From Dicaeum eximium (Eukaryota > Chordata > Aves > Passeriformes > Dicaeidae), in NCBI GenBank assembly GCA_013396995.1, contig VWZP01009941.1:773441-837440 (forward strand): a DNA stretch of 64,000 nt, read 5' to 3'. This document shows positions 60,706-64,000 of the stretch, piece after piece (position 1 is the stretch's first letter; the number at the start of each line of letters is the position of its first letter). Under the pieces are notes generated by a model, which was given only the letters and a program-made list of their open reading frames with translations, was not told where the DNA came from and ran no database searches. Both the position numbers and the translations under genes were made by a program.

Positions 60706-63700
60706 TGAAGAAATATAATACTGTTCACAGGTAAATAGTGAAAACCAGCAAGAATAGAAACCCCAGACGCTCCTTCTGCATTTTCATTTTTATTTTTTTA
60801 AATAATAAGGATAAAATATAGAAACATTTCTTTAACTGCTAATGATAGGACACATTTATTCAAATATATTCTCCTCAAATATATCTCATTCAAGACCTTT
60901 AGAAATATTTTTGCTAGCTAACAGAGGTGACTCTTTGGGCTTTTGTGTCTTGGATCATTTGGCTAGTTACTGAAGTCACAATTTCTGTGATGTCTAGGCT
61001 GAACTAAATTCACTAATTCTTCTTGAATATGCTGGCAAAAAAGTGGATAAGAGAAAAGAGATGGAGGAATGTTCACAAAATCCACCATAATTCTCTATTT
61101 TGGTGTCAAAACTGAAAAACTACCGAGAGTAACTGCAAATGTTCTAAGTGAAACATATTCCTCTGTGACTTCAGAAGGACTTTCTAAAACTCAGGTACTA
61201 TCCTGACACTGTTTTTTCAAAAGGGGAAAAAGAGTGTTGGGCCAAAGGCCCTTTATTCATGATACCAAACTGAACACTCAGAGTCATGAGATTTTCAGAC
61301 TCTTCTCATATCAAAATTGAGATGGAAACTGTTTTAATCACGAAGGCTACAGTGTATATTGTTTTTCCCTGATTCCTGTGCCTGAAGCTTAATGGGGTGC
61401 CAAGAGACTTCCTAGTTTTCATTTGAAATATGCACAACTTTCTGGTCTCCAGAGTTAAGAAAAGAGTTCCTGAAAACAAATGAGCCAGGCAGTTTACAGA
61501 GGGGGAGATGGAAAAGAATGGATGAGCCAGTCACCTTTATTTAACCTAATGATTTTTAGGCGAATGATAAAACTTCTTTTGGGCTGACTCATGAATTTTG
61601 AAAGCTTGAAGTTAGCTCTACTGACACTGACATGAATGTATATAGCTGATTTTCCTGAGACAAATGGAAAGAGAAATGGGAGACTACCATTTTAAGTCTC
61701 CTGCAATTTCAATTACGCATCCCTGGTATGGTATTTCCTCCAAATTTTCATATCTAAACCTTTTTTAAAGTGTATTTTCAACTATCATAGGGTTGTTATT
61801 TGCAAGCAGTAGCTCTTGAAATCTTTACACGTAGTTAATAAGGTCTCCTGTAAACTGGCTGTGTTTACACTTACTCTGTGTCAAGTGGTGTTGGAACTAC
61901 ATGCCTCAGGCTGTAACTTTTGAGAGTTTTGCAGTTCTGCCTGGCTCATGTACATTTTGCATCTTTCACACGTTCTGAGGCAATAATACCATAAAGGTCA
62001 TAAAGACACTGCAATAGATTTCACACTCAGCCCTTACATTCTTTATTTTAAAGTATTTAGAAGCTTTTAAAATACTATGCAAAATATGCATATTTAAGCA
62101 AGATATAACTACAAAACATGCTGAGATTTATTGTAATTAAAGCCTAACCTTTTCTATCACACAGGATAACCTGCTATCATTCCTACAAAATTGTTTCTCT
62201 TCCTGCTATGAGGAAAAGTAATCAGTTTTTCTGCTGGAAGTATTATTCCATGTTGAAAATTTACTGCATATGGAATTTACAAAATGATTCAATAAAAATA
62301 TAAGTATCATGAGTAAAGTCTATTAATACAGAGGAGTGGAACATTAAAAAAGGACTAATCCCACCTTCATACATTGCCCACTTTTTCAGCATAGTCAGGA
62401 GCAAATAATCTATCAAGGACATACAAAAATACTAAATATAGGGTAAGCCTCCTTTGGAAATTCTAGTATTGAGCAGCTTATGGAGTTTTCAGTATTAAAA
62501 AAACTATGGATCATTCTCCAAAAAAAAAAAATTTCTTCTTCACTGTTTCATATTCATTATGGGCTTTTTTATAAATGTAGAATACACTCAAAAATCCCAG
62601 AGGTAAGATAAACAACACTGCTGATCATGCTAATTAGATCTTTATAAAACTGGATTCCATTGCCTTGATTTTCTTCATTTACTGGCTATAAAGCTATGGT
62701 GCTTATTTTTTAAGGACTGCTTTGGGAATTACATTTAAATATATTGCTTTTACAGAAGTTTCTCATTGTCATCTTTTTTGGTAGTGCTTTTGATTTGCCT
62801 GATCATGTCCTGCATTTGAAGAGGGTGGACTATTAGTCACGAGAGACAAGACATGCAGTAAATTTGTTGTGTGCTACTTGATCTGGAATCTATAGTGGTG
62901 ATCCCATTAAGCACACAGTTGGTCAAGGGTGACACTTTAAATAAGATTATAAAGCTAATGTCTTCTTGATCATGAGAGAAATAGAAAGACTACACTTGCT
63001 TGTTCTCACAGGCTAGAGCTTGGCATTAGTTTAATCCCTAAAAGAAGCTGGGCAAGTTCAGAAGTTTAACTAGGGAGTTAGCTCTTAAATGATATCTGTT
63101 GTCCATAGGTTTTAAAACCTCAGGCTAAGTTGTAATACTGTCTGATAGAAGACCAGGACAGCAGCCTTTTTCCTAGTTCCTAGGGAGTATCTGCATCAGC
63201 ATACACTACATCAGCTTTTCTAAAGCTTTAAAACATGAAGATTTTTGTTTTTGTATCCATATCTGGCACTTCTCCTTTACTCCTGGAAGACTGGCAGACT
63301 GATATTTTACCTGTCTGACAGCTCTCTTTCTCCCACAGGCATGCTCACATCTCAAGAAAAGAAAAAGTAACATATCTACCATTCCTCCACCACTACAAAC
63401 CAAATGGATGACTGAGCAAGAGCAGACTTGAATTTTCCAGTGAAACCCTACACAAACCTCATCTTTGATGCCCTAAATCACCAGAAGGATACAGGCGTGA
63501 CTTGATTATAGAATTATTAGTCTACTTTCATCACCTGCTCTGGTGCTGAGCTGGGGAACTGGAGCCTGAAGCCAAGGATAAGGCAATATTATGGCCATTG
63601 GACTTATGTTTTCCTCTGCTTCCTGGCCTCACAATGAGTGTGGCAATGATGCTCTATGCCATAAGAAGGAACTGCAGATGAAGCTGCTCTGAGACACCTT

Positions 63701-64000
63701 TAGTTGGTATTCTGGCTAACCTGGGAAGTAGAAATTACAAAGGTTGCTCTTGGTTACATTTGTGCCCATTCTGTATTGTCTGTGTGCTTAGAAATATCCC
63801 TGACTGCAAACATGATATCCAAGAGAAAGCAGGACTCCAGAATGAATTTTTTATTAGATTGTCATATTTGTAAAAGAAAAAAATCATGGTTTTTTGCTGT
63901 GTAGTGTGCAAAATATTTACTGGGGGCTTGTTGTTGTTGTTAGGATGATGTTTTGTGTTTTTTTCAGCAGACATAATTTTGATCACTACTCAAACGACAT
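60706..64000. other. Unique AT-rich non-coding DNA to the window end
   Basis: No gene or clear repeat was recognised. Stretches at about 61540-61960 and 62600-62980 have conserved-element-like texture (inference). The terminal 63704-63986 segment is open on both strands for 66-83 codons, but without motifs. Confidence 0.65.

Noticed and set aside
1..64000. CRISPR arrays, operons, phage or bacterial islands
   Set aside because: No regularly spaced direct repeats, Shine-Dalgarno-linked frames or bacterial-type genes were seen; the retroelement content is clearly that of a vertebrate.

Overview
The window reads as vertebrate nuclear DNA, almost certainly from a bird. The main evidence is a set of CR1 (chicken repeat 1) LINE fragments of several ages. 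Two solo-LTR-like endogenous retrovirus remnants also fit, and one of them closely resembles a family that is very common in bird genomes. The sequence is AT-rich, has many homopolymer runs, and contains no operon-like or closely packed coding structure. I found no protein-coding gene I can name, no rRNA or tRNA gene, and no CRISPR array. Every long open frame is either inside a retroelement relic or looks like a chance frame. The 64 kb is therefore best described as a gene desert or part of a very long intron.

Layout. 1-8.8 kb: unique AT-rich DNA with microsatellites and a short tandem duplication. 8.83-8.97 kb: a probable ancient L2/MIR-type retroposon relic. 9-18.1 kb: unique DNA. 18.13-18.35 kb: a CR1 3' fragment on the minus strand. 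18.4-24.2 kb: unique DNA with an assembly gap at a poly-T run and a cluster of overlapping minus-strand open frames. 24.2 kb: a short CR1 tail. 27.16-28.04 kb: a CR1 copy on the minus strand in which endonuclease, reverse transcriptase (RT) and 3'-terminal pieces are joined by two internal deletions. 29.8-29.95 kb: an AT-rich inverted repeat. 34.2 kb and 41.1 kb: two CR1 3' ends on the plus strand. 41.55-42.32 kb: a much older CR1 relic with a still readable RT segment. 46.7-47.4 kb: an ERVL-like solo LTR. 54.25-54.84 kb: a second avian LTR with a possible short target duplication. 58.45 kb: a second assembly gap. 59.34-60.70 kb: a 1.36-kb decayed CR1 copy whose RT active site is destroyed.

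Nothing here works together as a pathway. What can be read is a history of insertions: an ancient amniote layer (about 8.9 kb and 41.5-42.3 kb), an intermediate decayed CR1 layer, more recognisable CR1 tails, and LTR remnants. Several unannotated stretches look like conserved non-coding elements or isolated splice-bounded segments. These are listed as low-confidence findings because only alignment to other bird genomes or RNA data could decide them.
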